Assembly (NCBI RefSeq): GCF_029581275.1
Contig: NZ_CP120742.1
Span: 1,462,501-1,526,500, forward strand
Source of the DNA: Micromonospora sp. WMMD1155
GTDB taxonomy: Bacteria > Actinomycetota > Actinomycetes > Mycobacteriales > Micromonosporaceae
Length of the DNA: 64,000 nucleotides
Reading direction: 5' to 3'
Below the pieces are notes generated by a model. That model did not search any database. It had not been told where the DNA came from and was given only the letters and a program-made list of their open reading frames with translations. This document shows, piece after piece, positions 1 to 8,813 of the stretch. How positions within the stretch are numbered: position 1 is the first letter of the stretch; the number at the start of each line of letters is the position of its first letter. The translations under genes were made by a program, and so were the position numbers.

Positions 1-1147
1 GGATCTGGATGATGCCGGGGGTGAGGTCCACGTTGCGGTAGTGGTAGACGTGGAAGTTGCCCTTCGCGTACGCCTGCGCGCCGAGGTTGCCCTGCTGCGC
101 CTGCTTGTAGGACGAACCGGCGACGTTGAACAGGTTCCAGTCCGAGTGCCGCACGGTCAGACCGGAGAACGTGATGTTGCGGGCGTGGCTGGTCGTCGAG
201 GTGCCGGCGACCCGCAGCACGGTGGTCACGTTGTTCGGCGCGTAGACCGTCGCGGTGGACATGTTCTCGGTGCCGGCCTTGTAGTAGTAGACCGTCTTGG
301 CGCCCTTGTCGTAGTAGAACTCACCGGGCGCGTCCAGGAACTCGTACGCGTTCATCAGCTTGTGGGTGCCGCCGACCTGGGCGTTGCCGTTGAAGGCCCC
401 CTGGGCGATGGCCGCACCCGGCTGCTGGAACAGGGCGACGCGGCTCCCACCGTCGGTGGTCACCTGGCGGACGCCCACGATGGCGGTGGTCCAGGTCGTG
501 CCGGTCTCGATCTCGATGTCGTCCTGGTTGCGCGCGATGGCGGGGAAGTCGTTCTGGTTGTACCTGGCGCCGTCGCACTGCGACCCCGACTCCCAGGCCC
601 ACGCGGCCTGACCGGCGGTGATGTTGTACGTCCCGAAGCAGCCGCCCGAGCTGACCGTCTTCGTCGCCATGACGGCGCGCTTGTCGTTGACGTAGAGCGC
701 CCGCAGCTTGTTGGCGCGGTCCAGCGGCGCCTTCCAGATGTTGCCGCTGTGCTGGGTCCAACCGGTCACCTGGACGCCGCCGTCGAGGATCGGCTTCTCG
801 TTGGCGTACGCGCCGTAGATGACCCGGTATCCGTTGGTGCCCGAGTCGCTCTGACCGAACTCGACCGTGCTGCTGATCGGATAACTCCCACCACGCAGAT
901 ACACGTTGATGTCGCCGGTCATGTTCGCGTTCACCGTACGAACGACGTCTCGTGCGCGTTGCAGGGTCCGGAACGGGGATTGGAGCGTCCCCGCGTTGGC
1001 GTCGTTTCCGTCGGGGGCGACGTAGTAGGTGGCCTGCACCGCAGCCGCGGCCGGTGTTTGGGCGCTCAGCACGGCCGGCAGTGTGGCGGCAACGAGGGCC
1101 GCCACCGCCAGCATCGACGTTCGAGCGGTGGACACGTTTGACCTCAC
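1..1147 (-). CDS. Secreted right-handed beta-helix protein (partial, C-terminus off the left edge)
   Basis: The minus-strand frame is open to the left edge, so only the first 382 codons are present. The chosen start is the GTG at 1147, preceded by a GAGAGG ribosome binding site; an in-frame stop lies 15 bases further upstream. The first ~38 residues form a signal peptide (LAVALVAATLPAVLSA followed by an Ala-rich cleavage region). The mature part begins YYVAPDGNDANAGT, the usual opening of secreted pectate-lyase or alginate-lyase-like parallel beta-helix proteins, with later motifs such as NITFSGLTVRHSDWN. Known members cleave or debranch plant polysaccharides outside the cell; the substrate cannot be read here. 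The adjacent GH3 gene on the same strand fits a role in biomass breakdown, but a terminator-like hairpin and ~330 bp separate them. Confidence 0.75.
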   Translation of the reverse strand, partial: MRSNVSTARTSMLAVAALVAATLPAVLSAQTPAAAAVQATYYVAPDGNDANAGTLQSPFRTLQRARDVVRTVNANMTGDINVYLRGGSYPISSTVEFGQSDSGTNGYRVIYGAYANEKPILDGGVQVTGWTQHSGNIWKAPLDRANKLRALYVNDKRAVMATKTVSSGGCFGTYNITAGQAAWAWESGSQCDGARYNQNDFPAIARNQDDIEIETGTTWTTAIVGVRQVTTDGGSRVALFQQPGAAIAQGAFNGNAQVGGTHKLMNAYEFLDAPGEFYYDKGAKTVYYYKAGTENMSTATVYAPNNVTTVLRVAGTSTTSHARNITFSGLTVRHSDWNLFNVAGSSYKQAQQGNLGAQAYAKGNFHVYHYRNVDLTPGIIQI

Positions 1148-1296
1148 GTACGGTTCCTCTCATTTGCCGTCGACAGGGGGCCCCGTGCGTATCGAGCGAC
1201 GAGCGCGGAAACAGCGACACCACTAAGGACCGGTGGGCACCTGTCGCCCGACCGCACTCTGTTGTTAATCGCTACGAAATCTTCCCGAAGCGTAGG

Positions 1297-1308
1297 TCAC
1301 ACGTGTGA
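1297..1308. promoter_or_regulatory. 12-bp perfect palindrome, possible operator
   Basis: The sequence TCACACGTGTGA is a perfect palindrome about 150 bp upstream of the beta-helix gene start, in the AT-rich intergenic part. It could bind a dimeric repressor. No regulator gene is close by, so the role is inference. Confidence 0.35.
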
Positions 1309-1439
1309 TGAATGCAACCATGAATCGTAGTACATCTATGCGCTAATGCTGATTTTCCGGACGGATCACCCTTCACTGCTTGGCGCTGTCGATTGATCAT
1401 CAGATGAATCCGCACCGATGCCGGTGATGCGCCGGCCGA

Positions 1440-1468
1440 GGGTCGGGGCGGGGCATCCGCCCCGACCC
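1440..1468 (-). terminator. Hairpin terminator of the GH3 gene
   Basis: A perfect 12-bp stem (1440-1451 with 1457-1468) and a 5-base loop lie 13 bp beyond the GH3 stop codon on the minus strand. There is no T-tract, which is usual in high-GC actinobacteria. Confidence 0.65.
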
Positions 1469-1480
1469 CCGAACCTCCCG

Positions 1481-4465
1481 TCACCTGATGGAGAAGTCCG
1501 CCAGCCGCAGCGCGGAGTCGAACACCAGGTACACGTCACGGGTGCCGGCCACCCGGGCCAACTCGGTGCTGGTGCTCACGTACCGGTAGTCGTCGCCGGT
1601 GCTGGGCACGGTGACCGTCCCCAACAGCCGGCCGGTGGGTGAGCCCAGCCGGACCTGGATCGCACCGACGCCCGTCCCGGCCCTGGCGACGGTCGCGGTG
1701 AAGGTGCGCGCGCCGGGTCGCAGGGCGGAACCCGCGAAGGAGATCCACTGACCGGCCTCGGTGGCACCGACGGCCGTACCCCTGACCTTCGTCTCGTCGA
1801 CGAGCCGGACCCCCGCGTACCTGTCGAAGTTCTCCGCCCGGGTGGGCCGGGACAGGTCGCGCGCCGGAATCGTCTCCCCGTCGACGCGCACCGCGGTCCG
1901 AGCCCGGATGTCCCCGGCGGAGGCCCCGACCATCAGGTCGTAGGTGGACGACTCGACCACCCACCGGCTGCGGGTGACGTCCCAGTGCGCCAGGTCGACG
2001 GCGGGCACCCGCAGCGTCACGGTACGGGTCTGCCCGGGTGCGAGTTCCACCCGCTGGAACGCCTTGAGCTGCTGGATCGGCGTCCGGTCCCGGGACGTGC
2101 GCTGATGGGTGTAGAGCTGCACCACCTCGGAGCCGGCCCGCCCGCCGGTGTTCGTCACGTCGACGTCGACCGCGATGGTGCCGTCGGCGGTGACCGACCC
2201 GGCACCGACGCGGGCCGGGCCGTACCGGAAGCGGGTGTACGACAGCCCGTGGCCGAACGGGTAGAGCGGCTTCGCCTTGCTGTACAGGTAGGTCTGCCCG
2301 GACGAGATGATGTCGTACTCCAGCAGGTCCGGCGGCAGTTGCCGGTCGGAGCGGTACCAGGTCTGGGTCAGCCGTCCGGACGGGTTGCGGTCGCCGAACA
2401 GGACGTCGGCGACGGCGTGCCCGGTCTCGGCCCCGGCGTGCGTGGTCCAGACGATCGCCGGGACGTGCTCCTGCGCCCATGTCGTCGTCACCGGGTAGCT
2501 CGTCTGGAGCACCAGCACGGTCCGCGGGTTGGCCCTCGTCACGGCCTTGACCAGCGCCTCCTGGCTCGCGCTCAACGCCGTCGAGGTCCGGTCGTGCGCC
2601 TCCCGGCCGTTGATGAACGGGTTGCTGCCGACCACCAGCACGGCGGTGTCGGCCGCCTTCGCCGCCGCCACGGCCCGGTCGAGCCCGCTGCTGATCAGCT
2701 CGCGACTGAAGTGGGTCGCGTCGGCCGCCGTCGACGCGCCGAGCTTGAGGGCGCCGTCGTCGCCGACCGTGACGTACGTGTTCGCGCCGAACCAACTCTC
2801 CTTGGTCTCGTAGCCGACGTAGCGCAGCGCCACCGTGCCGTCGGCCTGCGGCTCCAGCTTGAACTGCTGCTGCACGTACCAGCCGTTCGGCTGCTCGTCA
2901 CGGGTGACGAACGGCCCCCAGTTGTAGCCGAGGTAGCGGCCGTTGGCGGCATTGCGCAGCGTCACCACGTCCTGCCCCCAGTCGACGACGTCGAACTGGG
3001 CGGCGGGTGACGCCGTCTCGCCGGTGGCGGCGACCGGGTCGGCGTCGGTGGTGCCGGTGGCCGAGACGTACCGGCCGGTCGACGCCACCTTCAGCGCGAT
3101 GCGGTCCGCCCCGTCGAGCCCTCGAACGTCGGCCGCGCCACCCAACCGTTCGCGGACGCCGTCGAGCGTCGTCACCTGGTACGGCAGGTCACCGCCGTAC
3201 CAGTCGGTGTAGAGGGTGTCGGCCAGCGGGCCGAGCACGGCGACCTTGCGGGTCCGGGCCGGATTCAACGGAAGCGCCTGCCGGGAGTTCTTCAGCAGCA
3301 CCATGGCCTCACCGGCGGCCTCGCGGGCGAGTCGCTGGTGCTGCGGGCTGTTGATGACGTCCGGGGTGATGCCGCCGTACCGACCGCCGCCCGGGTCGAA
3401 CTCACCCAACCGGAACCGGATGTTCAGGATCTCCCGGATCCGGGCGTCGATGTCGGCCTCGGTCAGCAGGCCGGTGGCGAGGGCCTGCCTGATGGCGGTG
3501 ACCGTCGGCTGTGCGTTCGTGTCGTCGGTGATGAAGCTGCTGAGGCCGGCCTTGACGATCGCCGCGTTCCCCTCGGCCTGGGTGGCGTAGTACTTCTGTG
3601 AGTTGACGAGGTTGTTCGGCGCCCAGGCGTCGGTGACGTTCATCAGCGGCCGGTCGGTCCAGGTGGGGAACACCGTGTTCAGGTCCGGATCAACGGTGGC
3701 CGGACGGCCGTTGACCAGGTTGTACGCGGCCATCACCCCGGTCGCCGCATCGGCGGCGAGGGCGGGCTTGAAGGCGGCGCGGTCGTACTCGTTGAGCACC
3801 CGTGGTGGCACGTTGGACGAGGTGACGTCCCGCCGGAGCTCGTTGTTGTAGGCCAGGTAGTGCTTGAGGGTCGGCGCGCTCTTCAGGTGGTCCGGGTCGC
3901 CGCCGGTCATCCCCGAGCCGTACGCGGTGGACATGGCGGCGGTGAGCACCGGATCCTCCGAGTAGCCCTCCTCGTTGCGGCCCCACCGGGGGTCGCGCAG
4001 CAGGTTGACCACCGGCGCCCAGAGGTTGAGACCCCAGACCCGGGGGTTCTGCGCGTGGTAGCCGCGCGCCTCGTCACCGACGGCGGAACCCACCCGCTGG
4101 ACCAGGTCGGTGTTCCAGGTGCTCGCCATGCCCACCGGCTGCGGGAAGACCGTGCCACGGGCCTTCACCACCGCGCCGTTGTTGTCGATATCGGTCGACC
4201 AGGCGACCCCGTGCAGGGCCTCGGTGCCGGTCTTGAACAGGCCGATGCCCAGTCGGGGCACGGCCGGCTGGTACTGGTGCAGCCAGGAGATCTTCTCGTC
4301 CAGGGTGAGCCGGCCGAGCAGATCGTCGACCCGGGCGTTCACCGGCAGGTCGGGATCTCGGAACGGGTAGGTCGGTTCGGCGAGCGCGGTGCCGGGAACG
4401 GCTGGTAGGGCCAGCAGGGCGAGCGCGAGCGCGGTGATTCCGCGCCGAAGGCGCCACTTCCGCAT
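1481..4465 (-). CDS. Secreted GH3 family beta-glycosidase with inserted trefoil-like domain and C-terminal CBM6-like module
   Basis: 994 aa with a signal peptide (RKWRLRR then a hydrophobic core ending near residue 29). The GH3 N-terminal domain runs from about 35 to 390: a conserved KH pair at 201-202 and a likely nucleophile Asp279 in NVTDAW. The GH3 C-terminal domain is split: it starts near 405, is interrupted at about 450-590 by a beta-trefoil-like insert (ALKVASTGRYVSATG, LRNAANGRYLGYN), and resumes to about 725. A fibronectin-III-like domain follows (745-830) and a CBM6-like module (about 875-994). Known relatives are beta-glucosidases or beta-xylosidases releasing sugars from oligosaccharides outside the cell; substrate not determinable. 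The start ATG has GAGGAG upstream. A LacI-type palindrome about 95 bp upstream suggests repression by a sugar-responsive LacI regulator, not encoded in this window. Confidence 0.88.
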   Translation of the reverse strand: MRKWRLRRGITALALALLALPAVPGTALAEPTYPFRDPDLPVNARVDDLLGRLTLDEKISWLHQYQPAVPRLGIGLFKTGTEALHGVAWSTDIDNNGAVVKARGTVFPQPVGMASTWNTDLVQRVGSAVGDEARGYHAQNPRVWGLNLWAPVVNLLRDPRWGRNEEGYSEDPVLTAAMSTAYGSGMTGGDPDHLKSAPTLKHYLAYNNELRRDVTSSNVPPRVLNEYDRAAFKPALAADAATGVMAAYNLVNGRPATVDPDLNTVFPTWTDRPLMNVTDAWAPNNLVNSQKYYATQAEGNAAIVKAGLSSFITDDTNAQPTVTAIRQALATGLLTEADIDARIREILNIRFRLGEFDPGGGRYGGITPDVINSPQHQRLAREAAGEAMVLLKNSRQALPLNPARTRKVAVLGPLADTLYTDWYGGDLPYQVTTLDGVRERLGGAADVRGLDGADRIALKVASTGRYVSATGTTDADPVAATGETASPAAQFDVVDWGQDVVTLRNAANGRYLGYNWGPFVTRDEQPNGWYVQQQFKLEPQADGTVALRYVGYETKESWFGANTYVTVGDDGALKLGASTAADATHFSRELISSGLDRAVAAAKAADTAVLVVGSNPFINGREAHDRTSTALSASQEALVKAVTRANPRTVLVLQTSYPVTTTWAQEHVPAIVWTTHAGAETGHAVADVLFGDRNPSGRLTQTWYRSDRQLPPDLLEYDIISSGQTYLYSKAKPLYPFGHGLSYTRFRYGPARVGAGSVTADGTIAVDVDVTNTGGRAGSEVVQLYTHQRTSRDRTPIQQLKAFQRVELAPGQTRTVTLRVPAVDLAHWDVTRSRWVVESSTYDLMVGASAGDIRARTAVRVDGETIPARDLSRPTRAENFDRYAGVRLVDETKVRGTAVGATEAGQWISFAGSALRPGARTFTATVARAGTGVGAIQVRLGSPTGRLLGTVTVPSTGDDYRYVSTSTELARVAGTRDVYLVFDSALRLADFSIR

Positions 4466-4478
4466 GGGGTTCTCCTCG

Positions 4479-4490
4479 TGTCGTACGACA
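4479..4490. promoter_or_regulatory. 12-bp palindrome just upstream of the GH3 ribosome binding site
   Basis: TGTCGTACGACA is a perfect palindrome immediately 5' of the GAGGAG ribosome binding site of the GH3 gene. It could be an operator in the 5' leader or chance; no independent support. Confidence 0.3.
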
Positions 4491-4559
4491 GGCGCGATTC
4501 AGCGCCAAGACCGCTCGGCCAGGCTCGACACCCGGCTGACGGGCCTGAACGACGAATCA

Positions 4560-4573
4560 TCGAAGCGCTTCGA
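4560..4573. promoter_or_regulatory. LacI-family-type operator palindrome upstream of GH3 gene
   Basis: TCGAAGCGCTTCGA is a perfect 14-bp palindrome with a central CG, the typical architecture of LacI-family operators (compare CebR-like sites TGGGAGCGCTCCCA in actinobacteria). It lies about 95 bp upstream of the GH3 start. Regulation by a LacI-type sugar sensor is inference from the motif. Confidence 0.6.
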
Positions 4574-4749
4574 CGACCCCACCGCACCACCACGGTCAGA
4601 AAGGTGTGCGATCGCGCAACTATAGGTGTGCATCTATTGATGAACAAGGCCGACTCGGGCGGCGAGGGACGCATGTGTCTCATTGCCGACCGTCGCACCG
4701 ACGCCGAGTCGATAGCGTGGATCTCCAGCCGCCGTCGGAGGGGTGACAC

Positions 4750-7700
4750 GTGGGTCAGACCGATCCGGATCCCGGTGGTTCGGCCAGCCTCTACCAGTAC
4801 TTCCTCGTCCTCCTCTCCGGACTGGGGCTCGGTCGGCCCGCGTGGGCACCCTGGTTGTTCGGGGCGTTGATGGCGACGGTGACGCTGCTCTCGCTGGCCC
4901 CGCTCCTGCGCGGCGCGGCTGCCGCCGTACGTCAGCTCAAGGGGTGGTTCGACCGGCACCGCGACCCTCGACGAGTGCGACGGCGGGCCCTGTTCGCCGA
5001 CCACGTCGACAGCCAACTCCGTCGACTCGACGAGCGCGAGGAGTGGCGCGACCATCGGTTCGCCCGGCTGGAGGCCGAGGTGGAGACGGAGGGCGCTCGA
5101 CACCTCCTGCTGCCCCGTTGGCTCCACCACCGGCGCGACGGCCTCCGGCGGGAGAAGTCGCTGTCCTCGGCGCTGCAACGCAGTAGCGAACGGTTGATCG
5201 TCCTGCAGGGCGAACCGGGGTCGGGCAAGAGCGTGGCGATGCGCAACGCGGCGCGGGTGCTCGCGGTCCGGGCCATGCGACGTCCTCGGCTGGACAGCCG
5301 GATCCCGCTCTACGTCAACCTGAAGCAACTGCGCCCGGTGGACGGGCGCCTGGACGCGGAGACCGTCCGGTCGTTCGTGCTGGACCAGCTCAACCGGGCC
5401 AACAGCCGCGACGTCGAGCAGTTCCTGGACGACGAGTTCACCTCGGGCATGCGGGACGGCACGTGGCTGTTCCTGTTCGACTCCTTCGACGAGATCCCGG
5501 AGGTCCTCACCGCCACCGAACTCGACGCCACGGTGGGCCGCTACGCCGACGCCCTCTACGACTTCCTGCACGGCATGAACGTCAGCCCCGGCGTCATCGC
5601 GTCCCGCGAGTTCAAGGGCCCGCGCCGCTTCGGCTGGCCCCGGTTCACCGTGCAACGCCTGACCGACCGCCAGAAGCGCGAGCTGATCCGCAAGGCCGAC
5701 CTGGCACCGGACGCCGAGGGCCAGGTGTACGCCGCCCTGGCCGGCGCGGACCCGATGGTGACCCGACTGTCCGGAAACCCGATGCTGCTCGGCCTGCTCT
5801 GCGAGCACGTGCGGACGACCGGCTCGTTCCCGAACTCCTCGCACGCGATCTTCGAGACCTTCGTGAAGAGCCGGTTGGAGCGGGACCGGGAGCGGATCGA
5901 CAAGCGGTTCTCGGTGGACCCGGACGAACTGCGGCAGGTCGCCGAGGAGATCGCGTTCCGGCTGACCGCCGAGTTCGGTGTCGGACTGAGCCCTTCGCGT
6001 GCACAGGTGGCCAGGCTGCTGCACGGCGGTCTGGTCGGCGGCCGGCCGATCGACCCGGCGCGGTTGAACCGGCTGCTGGACGCCCTGGAGTACGTCAAGC
6101 TGGCCCAGGCGCCGGAGGGCGGAAATTCCGGCGACGAGGTGCCCTTCACCTTCGCCCACCGCCGATTCCAGGAGTACTTCGCCACCTGCGTGGTGATCCG
6201 CGAGCCGGAACGGGTGCCGACCGAGGCCCTGCTCCTCGACGGCCGGTGGCGGGAGACCGCCGTCGCGCTGCTGCAGACCCAGGACGGCGACGCGGTGAAC
6301 GCCCTGATCGCCTCGGCCGGCCGGATCCTCGCCCGAGGCGCGGAGACACTCGCCGCCCCGGCCGAGCCGTCCGCCTTCCAGTGGCCCCCCAACAGCCTGC
6401 ACCTGTTGGACCTCCTGGACACCGGTCTCGCCGCCCGACCCGAGGACGTGCCCGCCTCGATCCGGGCCGACGTCACGACACTGCTCGACGCCGCCTGGGC
6501 GTCGGAGCGCCGGCACCACCAACTGTGGGCCGTGCAGGCCACGCTCCTCGCCGAGCCCTCGACGGCCGAGACGATCCTGGAGAAGTCGTTCGCGTCGATG
6601 AGCGTGCTGCTGCGCGGGGCTGCCTACCGGTATGCCGGGCGGCTACCCGTGGTGTCCGCCCGCCTGAGCCGCCATCTCCGAATGGCACTCATCGACCAGG
6701 CCGGTCAGGGGCGTCTGCTGGTCGACTGGCCGAGCGTTCGCGCGCAGCTGTCCCGGCTGTACGAGCCGCGGCCGCACATCCGCGCCGCACGGCTTCTGCG
6801 GTGGGAACCGGTGGTGACCGGCCTGCTCGTCGTCCTGACCTTCGTCTCCGGCGCGATCTTCCAGGGCGCCGAGCCGCTGATGGGCTGGGCGACCGGAGGG
6901 TCGGTCGCCTTCGGCATCATCGCGGGGTGCTGGGCCATCGGGACGATGGCGAGCAGGGCCCGGTCCAGGACGGCACCGCCCGGCCACTGGGCGACGAGCG
7001 CGACCATCAGCACGGGCATCCGAACGTTGGCCCTGTTCATCGGGTTGGGCATGGCTCTGTACCGGGAATCGGGGCTGCCGGACGCTCCCGTCGGTCACGG
7101 GCTCTGGGGCGTGCTCTTCTTTCTCGCGCTGCTCTACGCCATCGTCTGGCCCATCGCTGCGGTCGCTGCGGTGGCCTGGGGCACACCCACGCGGCAGCTG
7201 GCCTGGCCGCTTGTTCCGCTGATCGTCGTCCCAGCGGCCGCCGCAGCATTCGTCCGGATCGGTTGGCGTCGACGGCTCAAGGGGATCGTCGGGCTGGCTG
7301 CGAGCGCTGCTGTCACAAACCTGGTACTCGGGGCGGCAGCGTGGGCCGAAGCCACTCACCCGTGGGCCCTGGTCGCCGTGACGCCGGTCGCCTACGCCCT
7401 CATCGGCCTGGTGGCGATCTGGCTGGCCGGGACCCATCTTCGGCAGAACTGGGCCGACCGTCGACGTCTGCTGGCGGTGCCCGCGCAGACCGTGCTGGAC
7501 GCCGACGCGATGCGGCACGTGGTGGGCGGGCTGAGTTCCGACAACGGTCTGCGGCTGCTGGCGACCCTCCTTCGCCGCCAGCGCATCCTCTGCACCGACG
7601 ATGCCGTGCTCGCCCTGGACGAGATGATCGTCGACGTCGCACGACGCCGACGGGACGACGATAGCCGTCCATTCTGGCCGCGGCAGCGCACCCTGTGGCG

Positions 7701-7896
7701 CTCGGCCTGGCTGCCCGCACTGTCGACCGGCGACTTCTCGCAGCAGACCCTCGACGAGTTGGCCCGGCTCGTCGCCGAACGCACCGACGGCTCCACCACC
7801 GTCGGTCGGCCCTGGCCCGACCCCACCACGCAGCGAGGAGCAGCCGACGACCCGTGCCGGGCGCCGGATCCTGAGGTAGCGTCGGCGTCAGGTTGA
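4750..7896 (+). CDS. Membrane-anchored NACHT-domain STAND NTPase
   Basis: 1048 aa starting at GTG. Residues ~12-60 hold one or two N-terminal membrane segments (YQYFLVLLSGLGL; WLFGALMATVTLLSLAPLL), followed by a charged linker. The NACHT NTPase core has Walker A GEPGSGKS at 154-161 and an extended Walker B LFLFDSFDEIPE near 240-251. The winged-helix part ends with FAHRRFQEYFATC (~467-479), a hallmark of NACHT proteins. After a helical middle region, residues ~685-900 contain about six hydrophobic segments, then a soluble tail. Some bacterial NACHT proteins are anti-phage NLR-like sensors, but no effector nuclease or known sensor domain is recognisable here, so both trigger and output are unknown. 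A TspO-like membrane protein starts about 30 bp downstream and is probably co-transcribed. Confidence 0.85.
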   Translation: MGQTDPDPGGSASLYQYFLVLLSGLGLGRPAWAPWLFGALMATVTLLSLAPLLRGAAAAVRQLKGWFDRHRDPRRVRRRALFADHVDSQLRRLDEREEWRDHRFARLEAEVETEGARHLLLPRWLHHRRDGLRREKSLSSALQRSSERLIVLQGEPGSGKSVAMRNAARVLAVRAMRRPRLDSRIPLYVNLKQLRPVDGRLDAETVRSFVLDQLNRANSRDVEQFLDDEFTSGMRDGTWLFLFDSFDEIPEVLTATELDATVGRYADALYDFLHGMNVSPGVIASREFKGPRRFGWPRFTVQRLTDRQKRELIRKADLAPDAEGQVYAALAGADPMVTRLSGNPMLLGLLCEHVRTTGSFPNSSHAIFETFVKSRLERDRERIDKRFSVDPDELRQVAEEIAFRLTAEFGVGLSPSRAQVARLLHGGLVGGRPIDPARLNRLLDALEYVKLAQAPEGGNSGDEVPFTFAHRRFQEYFATCVVIREPERVPTEALLLDGRWRETAVALLQTQDGDAVNALIASAGRILARGAETLAAPAEPSAFQWPPNSLHLLDLLDTGLAARPEDVPASIRADVTTLLDAAWASERRHHQLWAVQATLLAEPSTAETILEKSFASMSVLLRGAAYRYAGRLPVVSARLSRHLRMALIDQAGQGRLLVDWPSVRAQLSRLYEPRPHIRAARLLRWEPVVTGLLVVLTFVSGAIFQGAEPLMGWATGGSVAFGIIAGCWAIGTMASRARSRTAPPGHWATSATISTGIRTLALFIGLGMALYRESGLPDAPVGHGLWGVLFFLALLYAIVWPIAAVAAVAWGTPTRQLAWPLVPLIVVPAAAAAFVRIGWRRRLKGIVGLAASAAVTNLVLGAAAWAEATHPWALVAVTPVAYALIGLVAIWLAGTHLRQNWADRRRLLAVPAQTVLDADAMRHVVGGLSSDNGLRLLATLLRRQRILCTDDAVLALDEMIVDVARRRRDDDSRPFWPRQRTLWRSAWLPALSTGDFSQQTLDELARLVAERTDGSTTVGRPWPDPTTQRGAADDPCRAPDPEVASASG

Positions 7897-7926
7897 CCGG
7901 TCCGCACGGCGATGATCGGAGACGAC

Positions 7927-8652
7927 ATGGACGACGGCCCGCGATCGATCGCCCTTGCGAGCACATGCGCGGCCTTCGTCGCCACACCCCTACTCGGGGC
8001 GCTGGTCGGTGACGGGGAGCAGACCGCCCGCTACGACACGGTCATCACGCCACCGGACTACGCCTTCGCCGTCTGGGGGCCGATCTTCGCCGGGTGCGTC
8101 GCCTCGACCGTTGGTCAGTGCCTGCCGCGGGGGCGACGCCACCCCGTGAGTCGCCGGGTGGGTTGGCCGTTGGCTGGCGCCTATGCGGTGAACGCCGCCT
8201 GGTCGGTGGCAGCGCAGACCGATCGTTTCGCGTACACCCCGTACCTGCTGCCGGTCGCCGCCGGCCTCGCCGCCACCGCCCACCTTCGCCTTCAGCGCAC
8301 CCCCACCACGACCAGGTGGACCGCGCTCACACCACTGAGCACGGGCCTCCTCCTGGGATGGACGGCCCTGGCGAGCACCGTCAACATCGCCGCGGCCAAG
8401 GTCGCCTCCGGCACGCCCCCGGACGCGCCGCGCACGGTCACCGCATCCACCGTCGGACTACTCGCCACCTCCGCCGTGGCAGCCGGCACGGTCGCGCGAA
8501 GCCGGCAAGGGCGGCTGCCGCTCGCGCTGGCGTCCGGGTGGGGGCTGCTGACGACGGCCCTGTCCATGAACCGACCTCCCCGCGTCCGACTCGCCGCCGC
8601 AGCCGGCGCTGCCCTGATCGCCACAGCCGCGGCAGCCACCCGAGTCCGCTAG
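7927..8652 (+). CDS. TspO/tryptophan-rich-sensory-protein-like membrane protein
   Basis: 241 aa from the ATG at 7927, preceded by GGAGA; an in-frame ATG at 7912 lacks a comparable site. The protein is nearly all membrane segments. The motif TPPDYAFAVWGPIF near the N-terminus is characteristic of the TspO-like/tryptophan-rich sensory family, which binds porphyrins or other hydrophobic ligands in known members. Only 30 bp separates it from the NACHT gene, suggesting an operon and possibly a shared membrane function. It is divergent and longer than classic TspO (~160 aa). The assignment rests on that motif and topology, so function is tentative. Confidence 0.6.
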   Translation: MDDGPRSIALASTCAAFVATPLLGALVGDGEQTARYDTVITPPDYAFAVWGPIFAGCVASTVGQCLPRGRRHPVSRRVGWPLAGAYAVNAAWSVAAQTDRFAYTPYLLPVAAGLAATAHLRLQRTPTTTRWTALTPLSTGLLLGWTALASTVNIAAAKVASGTPPDAPRTVTASTVGLLATSAVAAGTVARSRQGRLPLALASGWGLLTTALSMNRPPRVRLAAAAGAALIATAAAATRVR

Positions 8653-8721
8653 CCCGAGCCACCCTCGCCGCGCGCCGCACGCCGCACGCCGCGCGCCGCG
8701 CCCCCGCGCCCCCGCGCCCCC

Positions 8722-8813
8722 CGCGCCCAAGATCCGCGCAGTATCAGGGATGTTGCTGCCTCGCGCCTCCCGCAGGCAGCAACATCCGGGAAGTTGCTCG
8801 GATCTTGGGCGCG
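8722..8813. repeat. 92-bp nested imperfect palindrome
   Basis: Two nested inverted repeats share one centre. The outer arms are 15 bp (8722-8736 with 8799-8813, CGCGCCCAAGATCCG). The inner arms are 14 bp (8748-8761 with 8774-8787, GGATGTTGCTGCCT). The non-pairing spacers between them are 11 bp on each side, and the loop is 12 bp. It lies downstream of the TspO-like gene, so it may act as a terminator, but the size and symmetry look more like a dispersed REP/MITE-type intergenic element. Confidence 0.8.

Larger units (their letters stand above)
1148..1480. other. Intergenic region between the beta-helix gene and GH3 gene
   Basis: This 333-bp stretch has no convincing gene. It is more AT-rich in the middle (about 1260-1400) than its surroundings, which fits a promoter for the minus-strand beta-helix gene. 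It also holds a 12-bp palindrome and the GH3 terminator, listed separately. Confidence 0.6.

Noticed and set aside
4339..6522. 727-aa minus-strand open frame over the NACHT gene
   Set aside because: Low-complexity composition and complete overlap with the well-supported NACHT reading frame.
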